Source: CAIMWS01 sp964409245
GTDB lineage: Bacteria > Verrucomicrobiota > Verrucomicrobiia > Limisphaerales > UBA1319
Length of the DNA stretch: 64,000 bases
Assembly: GCA_964409245.1 (NCBI GenBank)
Contig: CAYPCQ010000028.1
Span: 16,487 to 80,486, forward strand
Direction of reading: 5' to 3'
Made by a program: the position numbers and the translations under genes. The first letter of the stretch is position 1, and each line of letters opens with the position of its first letter. Shown piece by piece: positions 43,095-51,499 of the stretch. The notes under the pieces were generated by a model that worked only from the letters and a program-made list of their open reading frames with translations, had not been told where the DNA came from and searched no databases.

Positions 43095-45995
43095 TTAAGG
43101 TTGATCCAATTGGCCCCGAACAGCGTTGCACAAGGTGTTTATCTGGAATGGTTTGGGCAGGAAAAACAGGCCATCATCCGCCAGCTTGCTCAAAATGGAA
43201 GCCTCGGCACTGTAACCACTGGAGATGATGATTTTCAATTGCGGCCGCTCCGCTTTGAATTGCCTGGCCAGTTGCAGGCCAGTGATGCCCCCGGGCATAA
43301 CCATGTCCACAAAGAGGAGATCGATCGGGTTGGTGACACTCCGCCACAAGGCAATGGCACGTTGGCCGTTGGCAGCCTCCAGCACTTGGTAACCAAACTT
43401 GCGGAGCCCAATGGCTACCATGTTCCGGAGGTCTTCATCGTCTTCCACGAGGAGGATGGTTTCATGCCCGCAACCCAAACTTACCGGGTTTTGCTCCGGG
43501 GAGGTGGCCGTTGGGCTGGCACTGGAAACCGGGAAAAAAATGCGGAAACTGGTTCCTTGAGCCACCTGGCTTTGCACATCCACCCAACCGCGGTGTTGGG
43601 CCACAATGCCATAGACGGTGGATAAGCCCAAACCGGTGCCTTTGCCAGGCTCCTTGGTGGTGAAAAAGGGTTCAAAAATCCGCTTTAGGGTGGCTTCATC
43701 CATTCCGCAACCGTTATCGGATACAGTCAGGCAGAGGAATCGGCCCGCTCTGGCCTCGGCAGAGTGTCCGCTTGCTTCCTGGGCAATCTCCACCAAATCG
43801 GTGCCGATCGTCAACTGGCCGCCATTGGGCATGGCATCGCGCGCATTCACCGCCAGGTTCGTCAGGACTTGTTCCAGCATTCCGGCGTCGGCATCGATGG
43901 CCGGCAAGCCTGCGGTTTGGCGGAATCGCAGACGGATATGTTCGCCGATCAGGCGGCCCAGGAATTTCAACAAATTATCCACCACTTCGTTCAGATTGAT
44001 CGGCTTCACCTCCAAAACGGAACGCCGGCTGAACATGAGCAATTGGCGGGTCAGGCCGAAGGCGCGTGCCACGGTGGCCTCCAGATCATGAAGCGCGTCC
44101 TGCGTTTCCGCATCCATGGCGGGATTGTGCTGCAATAGCCCGAGGTTCAGCGAAATGGCCGCCAGGAGGTTGTTGAAATCGTGGGCCACGCCGCCGGCGA
44201 GCTGGCCGACCGCCTCCATTTTTTGGGATTGGCGCAGCATGATCTCCAACTGCTTGCGTTCCGTAAGGTCCATGGCCACCCCCAGGATGCGATCCGGAAG
44301 CCCTTGTGGGGTGCGAACCATCCGGCCCAGCACCCAGAACCACCGCTCCTGGCCATCGCGCAACCGGCAATGCAATTCCGCCTGGAAAACGCCATCGCCT
44401 TCCCGGGCGCGTTTTTGCGCGGCGGCATTGGCGGCGTGGCAATCCGGGTGCAGCACCTGCAGCAATGCTTCTTCAGTGCCGGGGAAGGTTCCCGGCTCAA
44501 AACCAATCATCCGTTCCAAGGTGGGGGAGCAGAGCAGCCGGCCGGTTTTCAAATCCCGTTCCCAGGAGCCCATTTGGGCCGCCTCCAAGGCCAGGCGCAA
44601 TCTTTCCTCGGAGGTGCGCAAGGCTTCCTCGGATTTCTTTTGGAGGTGGATATCCCGCACGGTCCCCAATAAAAAGGGCTGGCCGCCCATTTCAATGCGG
44701 GTCAGGAGCACCGAGGCGGCAAATTCCTCGCCATCGAGACGCTGGTGCAGCCATTCAAAGTGATGGGAACCCGTTTCCATGGCGAGGTCGATCATTGTCC
44801 GCGCCTTGGCAGAGGAAAGCTCGCCATCGGGTTGGTGGGCAGGAGATACATCCCAAGGCCCCAAAGTGATCAGGCGCTCCTCATCGCCGGACCTGAATAA
44901 GCGAACCGCCGCCGGGTTGCCGGATAAAAAAATCCAGGTGGGTGGCGCCAGGGTGATCATCGCATCCCAGGATCCCTCGAAAAGGGATCGGAAGCGCCTT
45001 TCAGATTCCCGCAAAAACACCTCGGCGTGCTTGCGCTCCGTGACATCCAAACCGATGGAAAGCAGGCAGATCTGGCCGTTGATGGTCACCAACTCGCCGC
45101 TGTAAATGCATTCCACGGCCCGGCCATCCCGGGCGTGCAGGGTCAATTCCATTCCCTCCACCCGCCCGCGTTCGCGGATGAGGTCGGCTTGCATCTGCAG
45201 ATCCGAGGAAATCCGGTCCAACTCGGCGGAGGCCGCGCCCACAATCTCCTCGCGGGTGACACCCAAAACCTGCAAAAAGGCGTTATTCACATTGAGGTAG
45301 GTGCCGTCCGCCAGGTTGGAGAGGGTCATCATCACGGGCGCATTATTGAAAACGGTGGCGAACTTGGCTTCGCTGAGGCGCAAATTCTCACGGGCCGCTT
45401 TGTCCTGGGTGACATCGGTGATGATCGCCACCGAGCCGGCCGGCTCGCCCTGCGCATTGTAGCGGTAATCGTAATCCAAAACCAGATCGATTTCCTGGCC
45501 GGCTGCATCCCGCATTTTGATATTCAACGGCGTGTGGAGCTGGCGGTTGGATGCCACTCCTTTATGCCATATTTTGGTGGCGGATTGCCCTTCCGGAGCG
45601 GCTGGCAAATCCCAGAGTTTTCGGCCAGCCATGGCGCCTGGCTTTACCTTCGCCATCGCCTCAAAAGCGGTATTGGCAAAAGTAATGGTGCCATCAGCAT
45701 CCATTTCCAACACCCCATGGGGAATAGCTTGAACCAGGGTGCGATAGCGGGCTTCCTTCTCCCGCAGAGTGTCTGCCAATCGCTGCCGTTCGTCCAACTG
45801 GCGTGCCAGGGGTTTAAGCACCCAGTGATAGAGCAGGGGAGCGATTAAGGCGGTAACCACCACGGCATCCGTCACCGCATTCAGCCAGTTGGACTTCAAT
45901 CGCAGCCACGGCAGCATGCTCATGGCCAGTATTTCGACCACCATGATGGTGCCCGCGATTAGCAGGACCATCTGGCGGGGAGCTTTATGATTCAT
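43095..45995 (-). CDS. Membrane-anchored multi-PAS hybrid sensor histidine kinase
   Basis: A 966-residue protein with two N-terminal transmembrane helices (about residues 10-28 and 40-60), then about four PAS/PAC domains (repeated 'GSVAIITDVTQDKAARENLRLSE'- and 'DVTERKHAEVFL'-type ends). The HisKA domain has His605 in 'AGGVAHDFNNLLAA', then an HATPase with 'QVLTNLAVNARDAM', 'VSDNGCGMDEATL' and 'GKGTGLGLSTVYGI'. It ends in a receiver with phosphoacceptor Asp897 ('LLFVDMVMPG'). The AHDFNN form of the H-box is the HisKA-4-like kind common in hybrid kinases. The gene is on the same strand as, and upstream of, the NarL-type regulator; signal unknown. Confidence 0.94.
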   Translation of the reverse strand: MNHKAPRQMVLLIAGTIMVVEILAMSMLPWLRLKSNWLNAVTDAVVVTALIAPLLYHWVLKPLARQLDERQRLADTLREKEARYRTLVQAIPHGVLEMDADGTITFANTAFEAMAKVKPGAMAGRKLWDLPAAPEGQSATKIWHKGVASNRQLHTPLNIKMRDAAGQEIDLVLDYDYRYNAQGEPAGSVAIITDVTQDKAARENLRLSEAKFATVFNNAPVMMTLSNLADGTYLNVNNAFLQVLGVTREEIVGAASAELDRISSDLQMQADLIRERGRVEGMELTLHARDGRAVECIYSGELVTINGQICLLSIGLDVTERKHAEVFLRESERRFRSLFEGSWDAMITLAPPTWIFLSGNPAAVRLFRSGDEERLITLGPWDVSPAHQPDGELSSAKARTMIDLAMETGSHHFEWLHQRLDGEEFAASVLLTRIEMGGQPFLLGTVRDIHLQKKSEEALRTSEERLRLALEAAQMGSWERDLKTGRLLCSPTLERMIGFEPGTFPGTEEALLQVLHPDCHAANAAAQKRAREGDGVFQAELHCRLRDGQERWFWVLGRMVRTPQGLPDRILGVAMDLTERKQLEIMLRQSQKMEAVGQLAGGVAHDFNNLLAAISLNLGLLQHNPAMDAETQDALHDLEATVARAFGLTRQLLMFSRRSVLEVKPINLNEVVDNLLKFLGRLIGEHIRLRFRQTAGLPAIDADAGMLEQVLTNLAVNARDAMPNGGQLTIGTDLVEIAQEASGHSAEARAGRFLCLTVSDNGCGMDEATLKRIFEPFFTTKEPGKGTGLGLSTVYGIVAQHRGWVDVQSQVAQGTSFRIFFPVSSASPTATSPEQNPVSLGCGHETILLVEDDEDLRNMVAIGLRKFGYQVLEAANGQRAIALWRSVTNPIDLLFVDMVMPGGITGLQLARQFKAERPQLKIIISSGYSAEASILSKLADDGLFFLPKPFQINTLCNAVRGQLDQP

Positions 45996-46882
45996 GAATC
46001 CTGGGTTGGGGATAACAAATTTCGCCGGCGGTGGCCGGCTGCCGTAATCCCATTCAAGCTCCCATCCGGCCCGTCAGGAAAGACGGCAGGTGGCGGCAGG
46101 TTTCCCCCAATCCTTTTCCCTTGTTTGCTTCCTTTGTATCGCATTACATCATCCGAGCCTGGCTGCATTCATTGCCGATTCTGACCTTGGGCCCTGTTTA
46201 ATTTAATGGGGCTATGCACTTGACGCTTGTAAACAGAAACCACCACAATCTATTGTGTTGCAACTCACAGTGAACTACTACGGATTGTGTCAACAAGATT
46301 AAACTGCATAGCCCTATAATTTAATTTAATTAAATCGTGGTCCAGCGGCGAGTTTCAAAACTGCGTATTTATTGCGCAGGACTGATTGCGCATACCGCCC
46401 CGTTGCCAATCAGCTGCTTTTATACCCATTCGCCCCGAAGCCCGCATCCAGCACCTGACAACACCCATGGGAGGCCGTCTCTCCCAAATTCCATGATCGG
46501 AATTGCCGCTTCTTATAACAATGCAATTTACTGATGAAACGTGCAATCTCCAGCAAAAATTTGCCGCCTTGGGATTGGCCCATGGCTGGTTATTGGGAAA
46601 AACAAGGCCAGTAAAACCCCACTCAAAATGTGGGCTTAGGAGCCGCCAGGAAATAACCTTTGCAAGCCGGCTGTTTTTTTGGCGGCTGGCGGCGTTGCGC
46701 GCTCGTTACAGATCGCAATGGATAATCGCCCTTAAGGTGGACGTTCGCATCAGGAGCATCCCCTTCATGGGGCCGTAAGTGGTGAACAACAAAGGCTTTG
46801 CGCTAAAAGATCCAGCCAGCACGACCGAGCCAATTGCCTGGCCTGGCCAAGGTGATTTTACTCTCCCAGCCAGGTTGGCGGG
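45996..46882. other. Intergenic region carrying a MITE-like element
   Basis: No gene is supported in these 887 bases. They hold a 106-base inverted-repeat element (46209-46314) and, after it, frames without start signals. A plus-strand peptide at about 46680-46760 (ARYRSQWIIALKVDVR-like) reads as protein-like and may be a fragment of an old mobile-element gene, but this is a guess. Confidence 0.4.
46209..46314. mobile_element. MITE-like element, 106 bases, 10-base terminal inverted repeats
   Basis: The ends are gggctatgca and tgcatagccc, perfect inverted repeats. The element is flanked on both sides by tttaatttaat (46197-46207 and 46320-46330), which could be a target duplication, though the sequence is A+T-simple and the right copy is set back by 5 bases. 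An internal palindrome (cacaat/attgtg, 46244-46257) is present. No coding capacity. No related transposase is seen in the window. Confidence 0.55.
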
Positions 46883-47608
46883 CTACCTGGTGGCCACGCC
46901 ATCGACGATGACGGTTTCACCTTCCTTCAAAAGGATCACCGTGCCATCGCGCTTGACGACTTTGCCCGTGCCAAAGACGCGCGAGCCTTCCGACATGCCC
47001 ATGATGTGCAGCGGTTGCAGCGGGATCAGGCTGCCATCGCGCTGCACGATTACCCGGCCGTTTTTCAGGGTGATCGTATCCTTGGTGGGCAGGGAGGTGC
47101 CATCCATGGAGAAAAGCTGGCCGTCCACCAACCGTGTGCGGTAGCCATCGGCGCGGATCACGATACCATCGGGCGTGATGGTGGCGCCATTGGCCAGGCG
47201 CAGCGGTTCCGGAATGGGTGCGGATTCGCCGTCCTTCACCAGCACCACCCGGGCGTTTTTCATGGCCAGGTGGTCTTGGATGGGCTGGATCGACCCATCC
47301 GGATTCAACAGGGTGCCATCCATGCGGATCACCTGGCCCTCCTGCAAGGTGCGCTCCTTGCCTTTGGCCACGCTGAAGGTGCCATTGGTGTTCACGACGA
47401 TCTCCGGAGGCATTTTGAATTCGCCGGTGATCGCCACCAGGTTGGTCCCCCGGATTTGAAAAGCTTTTTCTCCTTTCCTGGTCACCCCGTTCAGCGCTCC
47501 CTCCTCCCCGGCCTGGCCCAGGCAGGCCGCGCAACCGAGCAGAAGCAGGCTGAACCACGCGAGCCGCAGGCGGCTTCCCGGCGGATTTTTCGGATGCTGC
47601 GTTTTCAT
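46883..47608 (-). CDS. Exported repeat protein, DUF6799-like
   Basis: A 241-residue protein with an N-terminal signal peptide ending near a Cys-rich stretch ('LAWFSLLLLGCAACLGQA'), possibly a lipoprotein. The rest is four or five repeats of about 45 residues with the pattern 'G-x-V-x-R-x-D-G-T-x-L-x-x-D-G' ('VIRMDGTLLNPDG', 'GIVIRADGYRTRLVDG', 'RVIVQRDGSLIPLQPL', 'KVVKRDGTVILLKEGE'). This resembles the DUF6799 repeats I know from Verrucomicrobiota and Bacteroidota, but I could not search. Function unknown. It diverges from gltX across a strong hairpin. Confidence 0.8.
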   Translation of the reverse strand: MKTQHPKNPPGSRLRLAWFSLLLLGCAACLGQAGEEGALNGVTRKGEKAFQIRGTNLVAITGEFKMPPEIVVNTNGTFSVAKGKERTLQEGQVIRMDGTLLNPDGSIQPIQDHLAMKNARVVLVKDGESAPIPEPLRLANGATITPDGIVIRADGYRTRLVDGQLFSMDGTSLPTKDTITLKNGRVIVQRDGSLIPLQPLHIMGMSEGSRVFGTGKVVKRDGTVILLKEGETVIVDGVATR

Positions 47609-47629
47609 GGGTTTAGCATATTATATAAC

Positions 47630-47653
47630 CTGCCAGCTGGCAATAGCTGGCAG
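47630..47653. promoter_or_regulatory. 9-bp stem-loop between divergent genes
   Basis: ctgccagct and agctggcag form a perfect 9-bp stem with a 6-base loop, and the left arm continues into a 12-base palindrome (tgccagctggca, 47631-47642). On the minus strand a TATAAT box lies between this and the ATG of the DUF6799-like gene (47620-47625). It could be an operator or an RNA hairpin for either gene. Confidence 0.5.
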
Positions 47654-47746
47654 CGGCCGCGCAGGGATCTGGCGGAACCTTCGCTTGCCAACCGGGAAGC
47701 GCCCCGGGTATGCTGCCCGCATCAGAATAGAATGGGAAAAGAAACC

Positions 47747-49099
47747 ATGAGCATCAGAGTTCGATTTGCGCCCAGCCCAACCGGCTATCTCCACATTGGC
47801 GGCGCCCGCACCGCGCTTTTTAACTGGCTGTATGCGCGCCATGCCGGCGGTGTGTTTGTGCTGCGCATCGAGGATACCGACACGGCCCGCAATACCGCCG
47901 AAGCCGTGGAAGTCATCCTCAAGGGCTTGCGCTGGCTGGGCTTGGAGTGGGACGAAGGCCCGGTCTCGGGCGATCCCGCCGGACCCAGCAAGGGCGGGTT
48001 TGGCCCCTATTTCCAATCCCAGCGCTCGGCGGTTTATGCCCGGCGGATCGCGGAACTGAAGGCCAAAGGGCTGGCCTACGAGGCCGAGGGCACGGTGAAG
48101 TTTCGCATGCCCCGCGAACCCATCGTGATCCAGGATCTCGTGGTGGGGGAGGTCAAACGCGAATTGACCGACCGCGAAGCCGGGGATCCGGATTTTGTGA
48201 TCGTGCGGTCCGATGGCCAGCCGGTGTTCCACCTGGTGAACGTGGTGGACGACATCGAGATGCAAATCACGCATGTCATCCGCGGTGAGGACCACCTGGC
48301 CAACACGGCCAAACATCTGGCGTTGTTCCGCGCCTTTGGCGTCACGCCCCCCAAGTATGCCCACATTCCGCTGATCCTCAATCCGGATGGCAGCAAAATG
48401 AGCAAGCGGGACCAAGGCGCCTCCCTGATGACTTACGTGGACGAGGGCTACCTGCCGGAGGCGGTGGTCAATTACCTGTTGCTGCTGGGCTGGTCGCCCA
48501 AGGATAACCGCCAGGTTCTGCCCCTGGAGGAAGTGGTCCGGAAATTCGATCTGCCGCAGATTTTGCGGCACAATGCCCGGTTTGACATGACCAAGCTCAA
48601 CTGGATGAACGGCAAATACTTGCGCACGATCAATCGGCCCCGGTTCAAGGCCATGGGGGCGGCCGCCCTGGCCCGGGCGGGGGTGGGGCTGGCGGAGCAG
48701 CCACCGGCTTATGTGGACGCCGCGCTCGAAACTTGCCATCAAAAAGTGGAGCTGATCTCCGAGCTGCCGGCTTACGCCGGGTTTTATTTCCAGCCGGAGG
48801 TGGAGGTGGCCGAAGCTGACCGGTTGCGCGAATTCACCCCGGAAAATCTGCCCCGGATGGCCCAACTGCGCGCCGACCTGGCGGCGCTGGCTGAATTCAC
48901 CGCGGAAAAGATCGAGGCCACCATGAAAGCCACCGCCGCCAGTTTGGGGGTGGGGGTGGGGGTGTTGGTGCATCCCACGCGCTTGGCCTGCACCGCCAAT
49001 GCCAAAGGCCCCAGCCTTTACCACCTGATGGCCATCCTGGGCCAGCCACGGGTCATCAAAAGCCTGGACCGCATGCTGGCTGGCCCGGCCGGTGCTTGA
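47747..49099 (+). CDS. gltX: Glutamyl-tRNA synthetase
   Basis: A 450-residue class I synthetase with 'RFAPSPTGYLHIGGARTALF' (HIGH region), 'FVLRIEDTDTARNT' and the KMSKS loop 'SKMSKRDQGASLMTY'. It charges tRNA-Glu, and possibly tRNA-Gln, in the cytoplasm. The ATG at 47747 has a ggga stretch about 11 bases upstream; an ATG at 47732 would add five residues. The long upstream extension of the frame is antisense to the DUF6799-like gene and is not coding. The C-terminal anticodon-binding domain is somewhat compact. Confidence 0.95.
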   Translation: MSIRVRFAPSPTGYLHIGGARTALFNWLYARHAGGVFVLRIEDTDTARNTAEAVEVILKGLRWLGLEWDEGPVSGDPAGPSKGGFGPYFQSQRSAVYARRIAELKAKGLAYEAEGTVKFRMPREPIVIQDLVVGEVKRELTDREAGDPDFVIVRSDGQPVFHLVNVVDDIEMQITHVIRGEDHLANTAKHLALFRAFGVTPPKYAHIPLILNPDGSKMSKRDQGASLMTYVDEGYLPEAVVNYLLLLGWSPKDNRQVLPLEEVVRKFDLPQILRHNARFDMTKLNWMNGKYLRTINRPRFKAMGAAALARAGVGLAEQPPAYVDAALETCHQKVELISELPAYAGFYFQPEVEVAEADRLREFTPENLPRMAQLRADLAALAEFTAEKIEATMKATAASLGVGVGVLVHPTRLACTANAKGPSLYHLMAILGQPRVIKSLDRMLAGPAGA

Positions 49100-49311
49100 T
49101 GGCGAGCCGGGCTCCTTTTTCAGCATAAGGGGCTCCGGCGTGTCCCGGCCATTGGATTGGCCTATTTTGCTGCCTCTTTTGGCGCCAAGTTCTGGCTATT
49201 CGGCTGGCACAAAAATCTCCCGCGCAATCGTTTCCTCCCGAAGGCAGGGAATGGCCCAGCGGCCCCCGCGCCAAACGCCCTGGAACCGCGCCAAAAAAAC
49301 CCACAAAGAGA

Positions 49312-49340
49312 TTGCGCCGGACCCCGGGATTGGTTAGGAT
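49312..49340 (+). promoter_or_regulatory. Candidate promoter for rpsB-tsf
   Basis: ttgcgc (49312-49317) and taggat (49335-49340) are spaced by 17 bases, the optimal sigma-70 spacing. Transcription would start near 49347, giving a leader of about 175 bases before rpsB. The match is moderate. Confidence 0.35.
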
Positions 49341-49410
49341 TGCCGCTCTTTTGGTGCTTTGGCTTGCTGGCCGGAGTTCCGGGAGAGATTGAACGGCTTT
49401 AAATAAACAA

Positions 49411-49475
49411 CCGCGGCTCGAGGGAGCCACGGCAGCCGCAAATGCATCTAACAAGAATCCCGTTTTCCGCGGGAT
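49411..49475 (+). promoter_or_regulatory. Two stem-loops in the rpsB leader
   Basis: ccg-c-ggctc gagg gagcc-a-cgg (49411-49432) folds as an 8-bp stem with one mismatch and a four-base loop. atcccg/cgggat (49457-49475) forms a second hairpin. They lie 50-110 bases before the start codon. rpsB leaders are autoregulated by S2 in several phyla; I do not recognise a known S2-leader consensus here. Confidence 0.35.
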
Positions 49476-49523
49476 GGCTTGAGCGTCCCCCAGGGATGGC
49501 CAGGCCGGAACTATTGGAAAATT

Positions 49524-50393
49524 GTGTTGAATATCGGAATCAAAGAATTGCTGGAAGCCGGTGTCCATTTTGGGCATCAGACCAAACGTTGGAACCCGAA
49601 GATGAAGCAGTTCATCTTCGATGCCCGGAATGGCATTTACATCATTGATCTGGCTAAAACGGTCGATCAGCTTGAGGCTGCCTGCACCAAGCTCCATGAA
49701 GTCATCGGCAAGGGTGGCCGGGCGCTGATGGTGGGCACCAAGAAACAAGCCCAGGAAGCGGTGAAAGAAGCCGCCACTGCGTGCAATCAATACTACGTCA
49801 CCGAGCGCTGGCTGGGTGGCACGCTGACCAATTTGAAGACCATCCGCCGTTCCATCGAGCGCCTGAAGCAGATCGAGAAAATGGAGCAGGATGGCAGCAT
49901 CAACAATTACGTCAAACAAGAGCAGTCCGCGATCCGCCGCGAAGCCGCCCGCCTGCACAAGAATCTGGACGGCATCCGCAACATGGACCAAAAGCCGGAC
50001 GCCATGTTTGTGATCGACATCAAGCGCGAGCACAACGCCGTGGCCGAGGCGCGCCGCCTGAAGATCCCGCTGATCGCCATCGTGGATACCAACTGCGACC
50101 CGGATTTGGTGGATTTCCCGATCGCCGGCAACGACGATGCCATCCGCTCGATCCGTTTGATTTTGGGCTTGGTGGTGCAGACCATCACCCAGGCCAAGTC
50201 TGAATACGATGCCAAGTATGGCCGCCGCCGCACTGAAGAGACGCCGGCTCCCGCGCCGGAAGCGCCGGCGGCTGCACCCGCACCGGAGCCTTTAGTGCCC
50301 GCCACGGCGCAGGATCTGGCTTCGCTGGTCAATCCCGCACCTGCGCCCGCCGCTCCGGCTGCTCCCGCTGCGTCGGCGGCACCGGCCGCCTGA
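49524..50393 (+). CDS. rpsB: 30S ribosomal protein S2
   Basis: A 289-residue S2 with 'IKELLEAGVHFGHQTKRWNPKM', 'FIFDARNGIYIIDLAKTV', 'ERWLGGTLTN' and 'KIPLIAIVDTNCDPDLVDFPI'. The normal fold ends near residue 235; the last 45 residues or so are a Pro/Ala-rich tail not found in E. coli S2. A GTG at 49524 is used as start because no ATG occurs near the conserved N-terminus; TTG at 49527 is an alternative. It is followed by tsf after 46 bases, the normal rpsB-tsf order. Confidence 0.97.
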   Translation: MLNIGIKELLEAGVHFGHQTKRWNPKMKQFIFDARNGIYIIDLAKTVDQLEAACTKLHEVIGKGGRALMVGTKKQAQEAVKEAATACNQYYVTERWLGGTLTNLKTIRRSIERLKQIEKMEQDGSINNYVKQEQSAIRREAARLHKNLDGIRNMDQKPDAMFVIDIKREHNAVAEARRLKIPLIAIVDTNCDPDLVDFPIAGNDDAIRSIRLILGLVVQTITQAKSEYDAKYGRRRTEETPAPAPEAPAAAPAPEPLVPATAQDLASLVNPAPAPAAPAAPAASAAPAA

Positions 50394-50439
50394 CGGCCGG
50401 CGTTGACGTAGAACCAAATAGAAAGCGAATTTTTTATTT

Positions 50440-51282
50440 ATGGCTGAAATTACTGCTGCCTTAGTGGGCAAACTGCGTGAAATGTCCAACGCGGGCCTGA
50501 TGGACTGCAAGAGCGCCCTGGTTGAAGCCAAGGGCGATCTCGATCTGGCCTGGGAACTCCTGCGCAAAAAGGGCATCGCCTCGGCCGCCAAGAAAGCCTT
50601 GCGCGATGCCAAGGATGGCGTCATCGCCCAATGTGTCCAGGCTGGCGCCCGCACGGGCGTGATCGCCGAAATCAATTGCGAGACGGATTTCGTCGCCAAG
50701 AACGAGGACTTCCGCAGCTTCTGCGAACAGGTGGTCAAGACCCTGGCCAGCGATCCCAAAGCCGACCTGGAGCCTATGCGGACGGCCCAGGTGGCCAAGA
50801 TTGGTGAAAACATCAAGGTGTCCCGCTTCCAGCGTTTTGAAGTCAGCGGCAACGGCGCCGTGGCGGCTTACATCCATACCGGCTCGAAAATTGGCGTGCT
50901 GGTGGAAGTGAATGCCGGCCTGGAAGCCACCGCTCAAAACGACGAGTTCAAACAGCTCGTGCGCGACATCACCCTGCAGATCGCCGCCGCCAATCCCACG
51001 GCGGTGTCCTCCGACCAGGTGGATTCTGTGCTGGTGGAGAAAGAGCGCGAAATCGCCCGCGAGCAGGTCAAAGGCAAACCGGCCCAGGTGGTGGAAAAAA
51101 TTGTTGCCGGCAAACTGGAGAAGTTCTTCCAGAACATCTGCCTGGTGGAACAGGGCTTCGTGAAGACCAATGGCGAAACCACGGTCAAGGATTACATGGC
51201 CGCCGTTGGCAAGCAGATTGGCGACACCATCACCATCAAACGCTTTGTGCGGTTCCAGGTGGGTGAAGTGGCCAGCGCTTGA
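50440..51282 (+). CDS. tsf: Elongation factor Ts
   Basis: A 280-residue EF-Ts with the N-terminal UBA-like domain ('KLREMSNAGLMDCKSALVEA'), the EF-Tu binding core ('INCETDFVAKNEDFRSF') and two dimerisation subdomains. It is the nucleotide exchange factor for EF-Tu. Second and last gene of the rpsB operon, ending at a clear intrinsic terminator. Confidence 0.97.
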   Translation: MAEITAALVGKLREMSNAGLMDCKSALVEAKGDLDLAWELLRKKGIASAAKKALRDAKDGVIAQCVQAGARTGVIAEINCETDFVAKNEDFRSFCEQVVKTLASDPKADLEPMRTAQVAKIGENIKVSRFQRFEVSGNGAVAAYIHTGSKIGVLVEVNAGLEATAQNDEFKQLVRDITLQIAAANPTAVSSDQVDSVLVEKEREIAREQVKGKPAQVVEKIVAGKLEKFFQNICLVEQGFVKTNGETTVKDYMAAVGKQIGDTITIKRFVRFQVGEVASA

Positions 51283-51310
51283 TCAAAAACTGATTTTAAC
51301 ATCAAATACG

Positions 51311-51337
51311 AAAGGCCCTCCGAAAGGAGGGCTTTTT
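51311..51337 (+). terminator. Rho-independent terminator after tsf
   Basis: A perfect 7-bp stem, gccctcc/ggagggc (with a leading g), around a gaaa tetraloop (51315-51332) is followed by five T residues. It lies 33-55 bases after the tsf stop. Confidence 0.93.
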
Positions 51338-51499
51338 CATTTCGTTGGCCGATTGCGCGGCCAGGCGGAAGTAACCCCCCTCATTGGCCGGCGTTCCGCC
51401 TCACAAGCGTAAACCTGCCCGCACCGCCCGCCGCGAATCCCCTCGCCCCGCGGGCGGGGAGAGGAGCATCAAGGCGATTTTCCACAGGCCAGGCCGGCT

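Noticed and set aside
42837..43625. 262-codon plus-strand frame near the hybrid kinase
   Set aside because: Mostly antisense to the kinase receiver and HATPase region; the 5' part is intergenic repeat sequence.
47006..47746. 240-codon upstream extension of the gltX frame
   Set aside because: It is antisense to the well-supported DUF6799-like gene and gltX homology begins at 47747.
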